Positions 43,520-51,399 of a DNA stretch of 64,000 nucleotides are shown piece after piece. The notes under the pieces are model-generated. The model saw nothing but the letters and a program-made list of their open reading frames with translations, did no database searches and was not told the DNA's origin. A program made the position numbers and the translations under genes. This stretch comes from Salinirubrum litoreum (GTDB lineage: Archaea; Halobacteriota; Halobacteria; Halobacteriales; Haloferacaceae), in the NCBI RefSeq assembly GCF_020567425.1, contig NZ_JAJCVJ010000005.1:1-64000 (forward strand), in the 5' to 3' direction. How positions within the stretch are numbered: position 1 is the stretch's first letter; each line of letters starts with the position of its first letter.

Positions 43520-44440
43520 ATGGCAACCAGAGACATCTACGAAACTGGCTTCGACGAAGACGTCCAAACGGAGTCGAACGCAAACCAGTGTCCCGAGTGC
43601 GACGGACACGTCACTACGAACGCGGTCGAAACGATCTGCGAGGACTGTGGCCTCGTTATCGAGGAACAACGTATCGATCACGGGGCAGAGTGGCGAGCGT
43701 ACGATGCGGACGAGCGCGAGCGAACAGGCGCACCACTGACTGCAGCCCGTCACGATCGGGGTCTCTCAACGGAGATGGGCCGCGGAACCGATGCACACGG
43801 GAACGAACTCTCTGGTCAGAAACGCCGGCGGCTGGCCCGGATGCGGCGCGAACAGACCCGTGGCCGGTGGCGGTCCAAAGCGGAACGGAATCTCGCACAC
43901 GGGTTGGGCGAGGTACGCCGGCTGGCGAGTACGCTCGAACTCTCCGAGTCGATTCGTGACCAAGCCTGTCAGCTCTTCCGGAGCGCTCAGAGCGAGGATC
44001 TGCTTCGTGGCAGATCCATCGAAGCCATCGGTGCAGCGAGCATCTACGGTACCTGCCGATGTAACCAACACCCGCTCCTCCTCGAGGATGTCGTCGACGC
44101 CGCCAGAGTCGAGTCCACTCGTGTCACCAACGCCTACCGAACACTGAATCGCGAATTAGAGCTCCCAGCACCACCAATGCGCCCGACGTCGTTCGTTCCG
44201 CGGCTGATCTCGGAGCTGGAGTTAGACCACGACATTCGCCGACGCGCGAACGAACTCGCAGAATGCGCCGAGGGGACAGCCCTCACGAACGGCTGTCAGC
44301 CATCGGGCGTCGCGGCCGCCTGCGTCTATCTGGCCGCCCAGGAGCAGGGCGCGTTGATTACCCAATCTACCGTCGCGTCGGCAGCAGAGGTGTCAGTCGT
44401 GACGCTCCGAAGCCGGCGAGACGAACTCCAAGCGATCTGA
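43520..44440 (+). CDS. tfb: Transcription initiation factor TFB
   Basis: 306 residues from ATG 43520. An N-terminal zinc ribbon (CPEC and CEDC, about residues 24-45) is followed by the B-finger/linker region and two cyclin repeats (GRSIEAIGAASIYGTCR near 165-185 and QPSGVAAACVYLAAQ near 255-275). TFB recruits RNA polymerase to TATA promoters. Haloarchaea carry several TFBs; a plasmid-borne one could redirect transcription to accessory genes. Compared with chromosomal TFBs the linker looks Arg-rich. Confidence 0.92.
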   Translation: MATRDIYETGFDEDVQTESNANQCPECDGHVTTNAVETICEDCGLVIEEQRIDHGAEWRAYDADERERTGAPLTAARHDRGLSTEMGRGTDAHGNELSGQKRRRLARMRREQTRGRWRSKAERNLAHGLGEVRRLASTLELSESIRDQACQLFRSAQSEDLLRGRSIEAIGAASIYGTCRCNQHPLLLEDVVDAARVESTRVTNAYRTLNRELELPAPPMRPTSFVPRLISELELDHDIRRRANELAECAEGTALTNGCQPSGVAAACVYLAAQEQGALITQSTVASAAEVSVVTLRSRRDELQAI

Positions 44441-44493
44441 GACGCCTTCGGTAGAGGAATACCTACATACAGGCAGGGAGTCTACCAAGAAGT

Positions 44494-44598
44494 ATGGACC
44501 TCGAAGAGACTGTCGAGTATCTGTCGACAGAACTCGATATCGAGCGGAGTGAGCACGTTCGCGAGGTCGGTCGAGCGGTCGCTGAGCTCCGAGACTGA
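44494..44598 (+). CDS. Very short acidic protein downstream of TFB
   Basis: 34 residues (starts MDLEETVEYL, ends RAVAELRD), probably one or two helices. It starts 53 nt after the TFB stop; no signal or metal motif. Codon use is consistent with a gene, but the length leaves doubt. Confidence 0.4.
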   Translation: MDLEETVEYLSTELDIERSEHVREVGRAVAELRD

Positions 44599-44645
44599 CT
44601 CGGTCTCAGGCGACCAGATTTATCCCGTCGTCACCGAATCCGTTC

Positions 44646-44694
44646 CCGCGTTTTCTCACCCTTGAGTTTAAATACCAAACCGGGGGAAACGCGG
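44646..44694. promoter_or_regulatory. Inverted repeat around a TATA box
   Basis: CCGCGTTT (44646-44653) and AAACGCGG (44687-44694) are exact inverted arms centred on TTTAAATA (44667-44674). The promoter faces the gene at 44704. A bound regulator would block the TATA box. Confidence 0.55.
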
Positions 44695-44703
44695 AGCGAA
44701 TCG

Positions 44704-45573
44704 ATGACTGACCACAACTCAGACCGAGAGGCGTTCCAACCTGTCGGGGAGGGCGCTCTGGTGCCGGACCCAGCGCTGGATCAGCCAGCAGACGGCCAGC
44801 CAAGCCGCCAGCGTGAAGCCTCGCATTCGGGTGGGTATCCGGATGGAACAACCGACACAGACCGAGCCTGTGTCTCCTGTGGCGCATCGATCCCGGCGTC
44901 GCAACGAAAATGCCGGTTCTGTCTCGAACACGAACTCGACGCCGCCTCAGCGTCGGATGCTGCGAGTTCCGAGCAATCACTCCGTGGTGTGATCCACTTC
45001 CTCGTCGAATCCGGGACGTTCTATGGTGCTGTCGCGAAAGGGGCAGCTGCAGCGACACTTCTCACGTCAGGTCACGACGAGCCCATTGACAACTGTACGC
45101 TCATCTACGATCTCGACGAGGTGCCCGCACCCCAGCTAACCGAGCGCTGGCCTACGCTCCCCGCTGCTGCCGAGGTGACCGCAGCGGCTGGCGACACGTT
45201 GCTAACAGCGGCCCGTGAGCGGACAGCGTGGGACGAGACGAGCGATCGTTCTCAGACGGAGATTCCACGCGTCTATGATGAGCGTGGCCAGGGAATCCGT
45301 GCTGAGTCGTCACTCGAGCACACGCTCGACGACAGCGATCAGCTGTGGATCGTCCCAGCAATCGCTGTTGAAACAGTACCCCACGAAACGGAGTCCACCA
45401 GTGCCGGAGCCGGAATTCCGACCGTGACAGCCCTCGAGTGCCAGCACTGTACGAGAGAAACAGAACATCGGTTCAGGACACGCGAGTCGCTCCCTGACGA
45501 GACCTGGACGGGCCAACCAATCTGGGAGTGCCAGGTGTGTGGCACAGGTCGCTACGGGCCTGCTCCCGAATAG
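44704..45573 (+). CDS. Two-ribbon zinc protein with a shared LWIVPA domain
   Basis: 289 residues from ATG 44704. One zinc ribbon lies at about 57-75 (CVSCGAS, CRFC) and another at the C-terminus (CQHC, CQVC). The middle domain ends with RVYDERGQGIRAESSLEHTL then LWIVPA, which parallels YTEHGTGIRHRGQLDRLL then LWIVPA at the end of the protein at 50052-50543. The two are paralogues in this part. Function unknown. Confidence 0.6.
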   Translation: MTDHNSDREAFQPVGEGALVPDPALDQPADGQPSRQREASHSGGYPDGTTDTDRACVSCGASIPASQRKCRFCLEHELDAASASDAASSEQSLRGVIHFLVESGTFYGAVAKGAAAATLLTSGHDEPIDNCTLIYDLDEVPAPQLTERWPTLPAAAEVTAAAGDTLLTAARERTAWDETSDRSQTEIPRVYDERGQGIRAESSLEHTLDDSDQLWIVPAIAVETVPHETESTSAGAGIPTVTALECQHCTRETEHRFRTRESLPDETWTGQPIWECQVCGTGRYGPAPE

Positions 45574-45593
45574 GGCAGGAGAAATCCCGTAGA

Positions 45594-45634
45594 TTAACCA
45601 ACGGTCTCCGATAGAGATGGCTTCTGTTGGTTAA
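45594..45634. promoter_or_regulatory. Paired inverted element TTAACCAAC / GTTGGTTAA (copy 3)
   Basis: Exact arms at 45594-45602 and 45626-45634, 23 bp apart. Here the pair lies after the 45573 stop and before the 3' end of a minus-strand gene, so it has no clear downstream gene on the plus strand. Confidence 0.55.
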
Positions 45635-45677
45635 TACGGTGAGTATCCTCAATTCCGACGTCAGTCACGGCGGGCGT

Positions 45678-45797
45678 TCATTCGGCAGGGTTCGCAGCGG
45701 CTTGCCTCCACAAATCGGGGCACGAACAGGGGTAGTGGGTAACGCACCGTGACATCGACGAGTCCGGAACGTCACGCCGACCACGGCACGGACGCAT
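45678..45797 (-). CDS. Possible 39-residue Cys-rich protein
   Basis: ATG at 45797; four cysteines (in PCRG, RCVT, PCSC) and a DLWRQAAANPAE end. It follows the TumE-like gene on the same strand by 26 nt. The cysteine spacing could bind zinc. It is too short for certainty. Confidence 0.4.
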   Translation of the reverse strand: MRPCRGRRDVPDSSMSRCVTHYPCSCPDLWRQAAANPAE

Positions 45798-45823
45798 CAC
45801 CAGAGGCTCGATGAACTCGCAGT

Positions 45824-46312
45824 CTAGACGGGCCAGGTCGGGAGCGAGGGCGCTCCATTCTTCCAGTGAATCGCATCTAGCGCGGGCGGGAACTGTTGTA
45901 GTCGGTCATCGAGGACGGCGAGTGGATGGGCATCGAGAAACGTCGCCTTGTGCCGATCAACCGGCGTGTCTTCGTGATTGAGTTGGATATGACAGGGCCC
46001 AAGGTCCGGATGGTCGGCATCTTGGTGGAATCCGAGCATCAGATTTCGGTCCGGTTCGACCCAGTTTATGCGGTAGTATTCGTGGTCGACGCCGGCGGGG
46101 TACCAGAAGCGAATCTCCAGTCGTGCTGTCGCCGCATCGTAAGAGTCACTCAGGAACGTCGTCGGATCGACATCCGCGATGACGTAGCGGGGTCGGCGTC
46201 GAGACGGGCGATAGCGGACCTCTTCACACCCTGGCTGGTTCGTCAATCGGTCGTGAACGTCGCGGAGGAGGGTCCGCTGTGTATAGCGGTCGCGACCGGC
46301 AAGAAAGATCAT
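45824..46312 (-). CDS. TumE-like (DUF6516-type) putative toxin, second copy
   Basis: 162 residues. The core strands ARLEIRFWYPAGVDHEYYRI and WVEPDRNLMLGFHQD, with a His/Asp-rich segment (DHPDLGPCHIQLNHED), resemble the protein at 26320-26754. It follows a wHTH gene by 17 nt, the same pairing as at 25778-26754. It is probably the toxin of a two-gene toxin-antitoxin unit. Confidence 0.5.
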   Translation of the reverse strand: MIFLAGRDRYTQRTLLRDVHDRLTNQPGCEEVRYRPSRRRPRYVIADVDPTTFLSDSYDAATARLEIRFWYPAGVDHEYYRINWVEPDRNLMLGFHQDADHPDLGPCHIQLNHEDTPVDRHKATFLDAHPLAVLDDRLQQFPPALDAIHWKNGAPSLPTWPV

Positions 46313-46329
46313 TCTGTGAGAGAGGAGGG

Positions 46330-46881
46330 TTAGCTCGTGGCGCGGTCAGCCACGTCGGTCATCTGCTCGCGGGCAGCTTCGACGTCGGAGTAGAGTTCCA
46401 GTGCGTGCTTGATGAGGCGGCGATCCTCCTCGTTCTCACGCCAGAACGCGATGACGTCGCGGCGGTCCCGGAGCTCCGCACTTGCGAGGTCGCCGTCGGC
46501 GAGCGACTGTTCGAGTTCTTCCCACGTCTCGACGTCGTAGGTCGCCTTCCACTCCTCGATCTCCTCGGTGATCGCGGCCAATTCACTCCGCAGCTCCTCG
46601 CGGGTGTTTTCCTCGATGAGCGTGCGGATCTCCTCGAAGAGCAGTCGCGTGTAGTCCGGCTGGTAGCGCGTGGTCTCGCCGGCCTCGACGCGACGCAACT
46701 GGCCCTGGTCGACGAGATCCTGAAGTTCCTCGTTGGTCGTGCTCCAGGCGGCGTCGGCCTGCTCGCTGATCCAGTTAACTGAGCGGGGTTCGCGAAGTGA
46801 CTCGGCGACCGCCCGAATGCGGTCGCGGGCGCTCATCGACTCAGTCCACGATTGGACCCCATCTCGCAGGGATTCGGTCAT
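46330..46881 (-). CDS. wHTH and coiled-coil putative antitoxin (DUF7342-like), second copy
   Basis: 183 residues from ATG 46881. A winged helix (about 22-72, VNWISEQADAAWSTTNEELQ) is followed by a coiled coil with EEIEEWKATYDVETWEELE. Its layout matches the 25778-26311 protein. A TATA-like ATATATGAG lies about 40 bp upstream on the minus strand. It is the likely antitoxin and repressor of the pair. Confidence 0.65.
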   Translation of the reverse strand: MTESLRDGVQSWTESMSARDRIRAVAESLREPRSVNWISEQADAAWSTTNEELQDLVDQGQLRRVEAGETTRYQPDYTRLLFEEIRTLIEENTREELRSELAAITEEIEEWKATYDVETWEELEQSLADGDLASAELRDRRDVIAFWRENEEDRRLIKHALELYSDVEAAREQMTDVADRATS

Positions 46882-47005
46882 GGTTGGCACCTCTTGGGAA
46901 AGTGTTCGCGCCCCGCTCTCATATATGTTTGTACTGTCTCGCATAATCAAGAGTGAGATGCGAGTGAAGGCGTCCGGACGTTGAAATGCGATACCGATAG
47001 AAGTT

Positions 47006-47158
47006 ATGAGCCAACCGATGTACGACCGATATTCTGACTTTGCGGAACTACGGCCTACCGGCGAGGCATCCCACATCCCGGACACGATGCTGGACGACGG
47101 GTGTGAGAGTGACCTCCTGGCGCCAACGCGGTGCGACGAGCACTGGTGGCGACGCTGA
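47006..47158 (+). CDS. Short protein divergent from the antitoxin gene
   Basis: 50 residues, starts MSQPMYDRYSDFAEL and ends CDEHWWRR, with two cysteines and a Trp pair. Codon use is gene-like. It is divergent from the wHTH gene and lies 26 bp before leader hairpin copy 5. The family is not recognised. Confidence 0.42.
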   Translation: MSQPMYDRYSDFAELRPTGEASHIPDTMLDDGCESDLLAPTRCDEHWWRR

Positions 47159-47184
47159 TGCGCCGACGACAGTCTCGTAAGGAG

Positions 47185-47213
47185 TCTTTCTGCGCCGGCG
47201 AGTGGTGAGGCGC
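47185..47213 (+). ncRNA. Leader hairpin motif (copy 5)
   Basis: TCTTTCT then arms GCGCC and GGCGC around GGCGAGTGGTGA. It ends 6 nt before the start at 47219, the closest spacing in the set. Confidence 0.6.
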
Positions 47214-47218
47214 TTCCG

Positions 47219-47407
47219 ATGAATCAGCAAGTCGAACAAGGCTACCGGATGCATTGTGTGCTCAGCAATCTCAGCCGGCTCGATGTCGACCAGTTGGACG
47301 ACGCGGATCGAGAGCGAGTCGAGACTGCAAGAGACCTCCTGGAAGAAGTGAGCCTACTCACGCGACCAGAGGACGGGAGCGGACCAGACGCCCCAACAGA
47401 TGACTGA
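47219..47407 (+). CDS. Small helical protein
   Basis: 62 residues, helical, acidic, one Cys; the tail is rich in Asp and Pro. The leader hairpin directly upstream fixes the start. The family is not recognised. Confidence 0.6.
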   Translation: MNQQVEQGYRMHCVLSNLSRLDVDQLDDADRERVETARDLLEEVSLLTRPEDGSGPDAPTDD

Positions 47408-47445
47408 TCAGCGTCGCCGTCGACGCCAGGGGCACCTCCAGTGTC

Positions 47446-47476
47446 GGTTTATCGCCCCCGAAGAGGGGTGCGGGGC
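47446..47476 (+). ncRNA. Leader hairpin motif (copy 6)
   Basis: GTTTATC then GCCCC and GGGGC around CGAAGAGGGGTGC. It ends 18 nt before the start at 47495. Confidence 0.62.
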
Positions 47477-47494
47477 TTCCCCGCGAGTCCAGAC

Positions 47495-47875
47495 ATGGCG
47501 ACACTGCAAGCTGCGACGACGTCAACCGGCGCGATCGTATCGGACCCACAGGCAGTTCGCGAACTCTGTGAGAGCTACTGCTTCGGAACGCTCAGCTGGG
47601 AGGTCACCGACGAAGGCGAACTCATGATCTGGGGCTACGACGACTTTGAAGTGTACGAGGCGCGGGAGAATGGCCTCCCTGACTACGAGGGCGGCATCGT
47701 GACCCACGAATTCTTGCGAGAACTTGCCGACCACCTCGAAGCTGACGAGGAACTCGACATTCAGACAGCGGGGTTCACTAAGTGTCGCTTCCCAGTGCTG
47801 GCGAGCCGGTACGTCGTTCGCGACGGCGAAGTCCTCCACGCGGACCTCAGTTCCCCCGAGCCGATCGGCGAGTAG
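47495..47875 (+). CDS. Hypothetical acidic protein
   Basis: 126 residues from ATG 47495; the longer frame reads through the leader hairpin. A compact alpha/beta protein with LMIWGYDDFEVYEA and GIVTHEFLRELADHLE. It has two Cys, no zinc pattern and no membrane segment. The family is not recognised. Confidence 0.6.
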   Translation: MATLQAATTSTGAIVSDPQAVRELCESYCFGTLSWEVTDEGELMIWGYDDFEVYEARENGLPDYEGGIVTHEFLRELADHLEADEELDIQTAGFTKCRFPVLASRYVVRDGEVLHADLSSPEPIGE

Positions 47876-47882
47876 CGTTGTT

Positions 47883-47908
47883 CATCCCCCGGGAGGGGTG
47901 CGGGGCGA
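47883..47908 (+). ncRNA. Leader hairpin motif (copy 7)
   Basis: TCCCC and GGGG(C)GA arms around GGGAGGGGTGC. It ends about 36 nt before the start at 47945. Confidence 0.58.
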
Positions 47909-47944
47909 TCCAGTCGTGGGTCGCCCTGCGAGGTGAGTGTTCAA

Positions 47945-48607
47945 ATGGGACACCGCGCACTCGTTGCGTACGAACGCACAGACGGACAGTACACGCTCCA
48001 CTACAGCCATTGGGGCGCAGCCAACCTGAAGCTCAAGCACCGAATCTCGGCTGAGTCGCCATTCGGTGGCGACGACACCGACACCAAGTGGGCGAAACAG
48101 CTCCTCGCAGAGCTTGCCGATGGCCTCGAGGCAGAAGCCGTCGACGGCTACCTCGCTGACGAGGATCGACCGTCGACGGTCGTCGAGCCGAAGCCCCGCG
48201 CCACCGGGCTCACCCTCGACGAGATCGTCGCTGACCATCTCGACTACCTCCACCACGAGGCGTTCTTCGTGGTGTCGACGACGTTCGAGGTGACCGCGTA
48301 TCGGACGCTGTGGTTCGGGCTCCAGTACGACTCGGAGACGGTCGAACAGGGAGAGACGGTCGGGAACGGCGCGCTCGCGACGGTGCGCTGGTACGACGGC
48401 GAGCCGGTCGGCGACGGCCACCTGCAGGGACAGTTCGCGGCCCTCAAAGACGTCGTCGGCGATATGCTCGACAAGGGCGTCTTCACGCCGTCGACGGCGA
48501 GACAGTACCTGAAACGGAAGCTGGCCGAGCGAGTTGGAGACCGACAGGAGCTGCTCATTCCGACCGGAGAGTCACCCTTCGAGAAGGCGAGCCTGAACCA
48601 CTCCTAG
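47945..48607 (+). CDS. DUF6735-like protein
   Basis: 220 residues from ATG 47945. The start MGHRALVAYERTDG followed by YTLHYSHWGAANLKL is characteristic of the haloarchaeal DUF6735 family. A mid-part helix (LDEIVADHLDYLHHEAFFVV) and a beta-rich part with TLWFGLQYDSE follow. Function unknown. Confidence 0.75.
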   Translation: MGHRALVAYERTDGQYTLHYSHWGAANLKLKHRISAESPFGGDDTDTKWAKQLLAELADGLEAEAVDGYLADEDRPSTVVEPKPRATGLTLDEIVADHLDYLHHEAFFVVSTTFEVTAYRTLWFGLQYDSETVEQGETVGNGALATVRWYDGEPVGDGHLQGQFAALKDVVGDMLDKGVFTPSTARQYLKRKLAERVGDRQELLIPTGESPFEKASLNHS

Positions 48608-48631
48608 TTGGCCCTGTAAAATTGACCATTA

Positions 48632-48681
48632 TCTGAGGGTATTCTGAGGCCGTGCTAAATACAGGGCGCGTCTCGGTCACC
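48632..48681 (+). repeat. Cassette repeat copy 10 (right half)
   Basis: TATTCTGAGGCCGTGCTAAA followed by TACAGGGCGCG. With copy 11 it encloses the minus-strand gene 48773-49120: a solitary cassette 13 kb from the main array. Confidence 0.6.
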
Positions 48682-48772
48682 AGCGGGTGGCCGAAAACAA
48701 GCCGACCGGAATCGTTCGATACAGAGCGTGAGTCGATAGGCCAACTGAGAGCAGGTACTGACCGGCTCGTGT

Positions 48773-49120
48773 TCACGGCCAGCCGGCTGGTAACTCGTCT
48801 TGATGCTCGGTCATCAGTTTGATTAGGGGTCGTATCTCGTCGAACCGAGGGCCACGGGTAATCGTCCCGGTCTCCCGATTCCAGTCGATGAAGCCGGCTG
48901 CGTCGAGTTTCGGCAGATGGTTGTGGTACAGTTTCTGTTCGAACACGTCGAGGTTCTCGTCGTCATCTGCGATCCCCTCCGACCGAAGCTCGTCTTCGTC
49001 TCGCGGGTTCCGGTTCGCAACCGCGACGAGAATCCGACGGCGATACGGGCTACTGAGGATGTCGAACTGCTCACTCAGTGAACTTCCGGTATGGCTCTGG
49101 CCATCGCGTGTTTTGGTCAT
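48773..49120 (-). CDS. DUF7344-like winged-helix regulator
   Basis: 115 residues. A winged helix follows the pattern FDILSSPYRRRILVAVANR, then YHNHLPKLDAAGFIDWNRET, typical of haloarchaeal DUF7344 (ArsR-like) regulators. It is alone in a cassette bounded by repeat copies 10 and 11. Target unknown. Confidence 0.7.
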   Translation of the reverse strand: MTKTRDGQSHTGSSLSEQFDILSSPYRRRILVAVANRNPRDEDELRSEGIADDDENLDVFEQKLYHNHLPKLDAAGFIDWNRETGTITRGPRFDEIRPLIKLMTEHQDELPAGWP

Positions 49121-49389
49121 TGCTGGGCGCTGCTGTTGCGGAATAGGGCATCGTGTGATGCGACCCGCGTGACCATCACGCGAAGAGAATTGGGATGCGA
49201 CGCCGACGGTGACCCCGTTTCAAGCGGCCCGTTCGAAGGACGAGCGCACAGTGTATGGCGTACTCCGTGGATTAAGAATCGTGATGCACACACATAAGGC
49301 TGGTGCCACCACTACAAACCATTCGCCACCCTCAATACCGGCTATATCACGGGTCACGCCGTGAAATCATCCCACGACTGGTGCTGCAT

Positions 49390-49420
49390 ACACCCTCTCT
49401 ATTCAGCACGCGACATCTGG
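49390..49420 (+). repeat. Cassette repeat copy 11 (left half)
   Basis: ACACCCTCTCTATTCAGCAC, then CGCGACATCTGGCAAG. The 49121-49389 stretch before it shows no gene. Confidence 0.6.
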
Positions 49421-49477
49421 CAAGTTCTGGAGGCTCCAACAAAGCCCCCTTGTTCGATCTGCTTCGTGGCAGGTCCT

Positions 49478-49509
49478 GTTTTTCAGGGGTCGGAATGGGT
49501 GAGCCCCGC
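49478..49509 (+). ncRNA. Leader hairpin motif (copy 18), arms reversed
   Basis: TTTTTCA then GGGG on the 5' side and CCCC on the 3' side, around CGGAATGGGTGA. All other GC-type copies have C on the 5' side, so this is a full compensatory swap. It ends 17 nt before the start at 49527. Confidence 0.6.
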
Positions 49510-49526
49510 CATAGGCTCGTGATTCG

Positions 49527-49943
49527 ATGACCTCAGACGACGATCCGTTTCACGACTGCGAATTGGATCCCGAGGCGATCCTCGGAACACACACCTTCAA
49601 AGACGTCCTGTTCGCCGACGAGATAGAAACCCCGGTGAACGTCCTCACCGGCGAGACACCAGCACATTCGCAAGCAACCGTCAAGGAAGCGAAGGAGTTC
49701 GCTGCGAGCATCGACACGGAGACGCCCCAGATCGCGCTCCCCGCATCCGTCGAGTCGCAGATCGAAACACAGAGCAAGCCCTACACTGCGGCCGCATTCT
49801 TCCACTTCAAGGCGACTGGCTCGCTCGAACGGCACCGCGCCTACCACGCCGCCTACGAGTCGGAGGCGTTCACCGTCGACTTCGTGGCCGACTACGAATC
49901 GGGCGACCTGACCCTCACTGTCGAACGAGCGGACGACGCCTGA
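49527..49943 (+). CDS. Hypothetical soluble protein
   Basis: 138 residues. Helical middle (ATVKEAKEFAASIDTE) and a C-terminal beta part (AFTVDFVADYESGDLTLTVE). No metal or membrane motif. The leader hairpin upstream fixes the start. The family is not recognised. Confidence 0.6.
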   Translation: MTSDDDPFHDCELDPEAILGTHTFKDVLFADEIETPVNVLTGETPAHSQATVKEAKEFAASIDTETPQIALPASVESQIETQSKPYTAAAFFHFKATGSLERHRAYHAAYESEAFTVDFVADYESGDLTLTVERADDA

Positions 49944-49964
49944 AAATCCGCCGTCACGAGGAGC

Positions 49965-49998
49965 GTTTTTCGAGCGCCGGCGATGGGTGCCGGCGCAG
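49965..49998 (+). ncRNA. Leader hairpin motif (copy 8)
   Basis: TTTTTCGA then the exact arms GCGCCGGC and GCCGGCGC around GATGGGT. It ends about 54 nt before the start at 50052. Confidence 0.62.
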
Positions 49999-50051
49999 TC
50001 GGGGAGAGCGAGCAACGATCTCCGGTGCGTCGGCGTTTCGAGGTGTTAAAG

Positions 50052-50543
50052 ATGCATATGGTGATTTACGCACTGGTAGAGGAATCGACGTACGACGACG
50101 CGCTGGCTACCGGAAAGTCGGTGTTCGACCGTTTGGTCGGCGCGGACCCACACGCCGGCGCCGTCTTCGACTACTACGTCACGTTCGACGAGGAGGACAC
50201 GTCCGTTGCGGGGAAGGCGCGATGGGGAGAGTTGCCGACTGCAGCCCCGGTCGACTCCGACGACGGCCAGGATCTCCTCGAGCGTGGCTGGGAGGCAACG
50301 AAGGAAGAGTTCGAGCGCAACCTCGAGCGGGTGAAGGAAGCCATCGAGGAACTCTCCGCCGAGGAGATCATGCGCGACGAGAACCTCGCCCGGCACGCCT
50401 TCCACAAGGTCGGTGCGTACGATGGCCCGACAATCTTCCTGTACACCGAACACGGAACCGGCATTCGCCACCGTGGACAGCTGGACCGACTCCTCGAGGA
50501 GAGTGAGGAGCTCTGGATCGTGCCCGCTGACGTCCACTTCTGA
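50052..50543 (+). CDS. Hypothetical protein with LWIVPA C-terminus
   Basis: 163 residues from ATG 50052 (MHMVIYALVEEST); ATG 50058 is possible. The N-terminal strand and helix (DDALATGKSVFDRLVG) suggest a ferredoxin-like half. The C-terminus YTEHGTGIRHRGQLDRLL then LWIVPA is shared with the zinc protein at 44704-45573. The next gene follows after 3 nt. Function unknown. Confidence 0.62.
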   Translation: MHMVIYALVEESTYDDALATGKSVFDRLVGADPHAGAVFDYYVTFDEEDTSVAGKARWGELPTAAPVDSDDGQDLLERGWEATKEEFERNLERVKEAIEELSAEEIMRDENLARHAFHKVGAYDGPTIFLYTEHGTGIRHRGQLDRLLEESEELWIVPADVHF

Positions 50544-50546
50544 ACA

Positions 50547-50912
50547 ATGCCCCGCATCACCAATTGGCGACGCGAGAGCCGCTCGCCGACGCTTGCGTAT
50601 CGGAACACCGAGACCGGTGCGCGAGCCGTCCTGCATCGAGCCCCGGACTCCTACCGGTACAAATGGCGTGGGGCGATCCTCGTCGACGGTTACCCGATCT
50701 GGTCGCGCGGCTACGAGACGAAAGACGCGACGGCGTTCCTTGACGAACTCCGGGAGCGGCCGGCTCCGGACCTCAGCTGCCCGGAGTGTCCGAACAACGA
50801 CGTTCGCGTCGGCGAGAAGGCGGCAGACGGGGCGAAAGTCCAGCGGTGGTACGACTGCCCCGACTGTGGGTACGAAGCCCCCTCACGCATCGTCTACGGC
50901 GCCGAACGGTGA
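50547..50912 (+). CDS. Zinc-ribbon protein (DUF7568-like)
   Basis: 121 residues. A beta-rich N-terminal half (YKWRGAILVDGYPIWSRGYE) and a C-terminal zinc ribbon (CPEC and CPDCGYE). The latter resembles the RPA12/TFIIS-type ribbon CxxC...WYDCPDCGY. It is probably co-transcribed with the gene in front. A role in binding nucleic acid or RNA polymerase is possible. Confidence 0.6.
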   Translation: MPRITNWRRESRSPTLAYRNTETGARAVLHRAPDSYRYKWRGAILVDGYPIWSRGYETKDATAFLDELRERPAPDLSCPECPNNDVRVGEKAADGAKVQRWYDCPDCGYEAPSRIVYGAER

Positions 50913-50928
50913 GTGAGTGCTGGACGCT

Positions 50929-50962
50929 GTTTTTCCGCCGGGCACGAGGTGGTGGCCCGGGA
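50929..50962 (+). ncRNA. Leader hairpin motif (copy 9)
   Basis: TTTTTCCG then the exact arms CCGGGC and GCCCGG around ACGAGGTGGTG. It ends 20 nt before the start at 50982. Confidence 0.6.
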
Positions 50963-50981
50963 CAACCGGGTTAGTCAACCA

Positions 50982-51377
50982 ATGAGTCTCGAAGTACTTG
51001 ACCGACACAGTAAGGCGCTGTTCGAGTTCCTCTGGTGCCCCGTCTGCGGGCAGGAAGTCTTCACTCACATCCCCTTCGAGGGGGTATTCTGCAAGAACTG
51101 CAACACCCAAGTCGAACTCCAGGAATCCCGAGAGACACGTGGCTACGAGGAGGCCGTGCTCGCCTGCTTCGATACCACCACGACCTGGAACCTCCACGTC
51201 GACGAGAAACTGCGCCGCGACCTGCCTGATGGGTCGGCGCGCGTGAAGATCCTCGGCGCACCGGGCGCCTACGAGGTCGACTGGTGGAGTCCAGAACCGG
51301 ATGAGGACTGGGAGCCTGTCGAGCACGGCGAGTTCGACGACGTCGAAGAACCATCAGAGGTGTCGCACCTAGCGTAG
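50982..51377 (+). CDS. Zinc-ribbon protein (DUF7567-like)
   Basis: 131 residues from ATG 50982. A zinc ribbon near the N-terminus (CPVCGQE and CKNC, about 19-40) is followed by a beta-rich domain with TTTWNLHVDEKLRRDLPDG and an acidic tail. Small ribbon proteins of this kind recur across the window. Function unknown. Confidence 0.62.
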   Translation: MSLEVLDRHSKALFEFLWCPVCGQEVFTHIPFEGVFCKNCNTQVELQESRETRGYEEAVLACFDTTTTWNLHVDEKLRRDLPDGSARVKILGAPGAYEVDWWSPEPDEDWEPVEHGEFDDVEEPSEVSHLA

Positions 51378-51399
51378 AGCACGCGTTAGGGCGGTGAAT

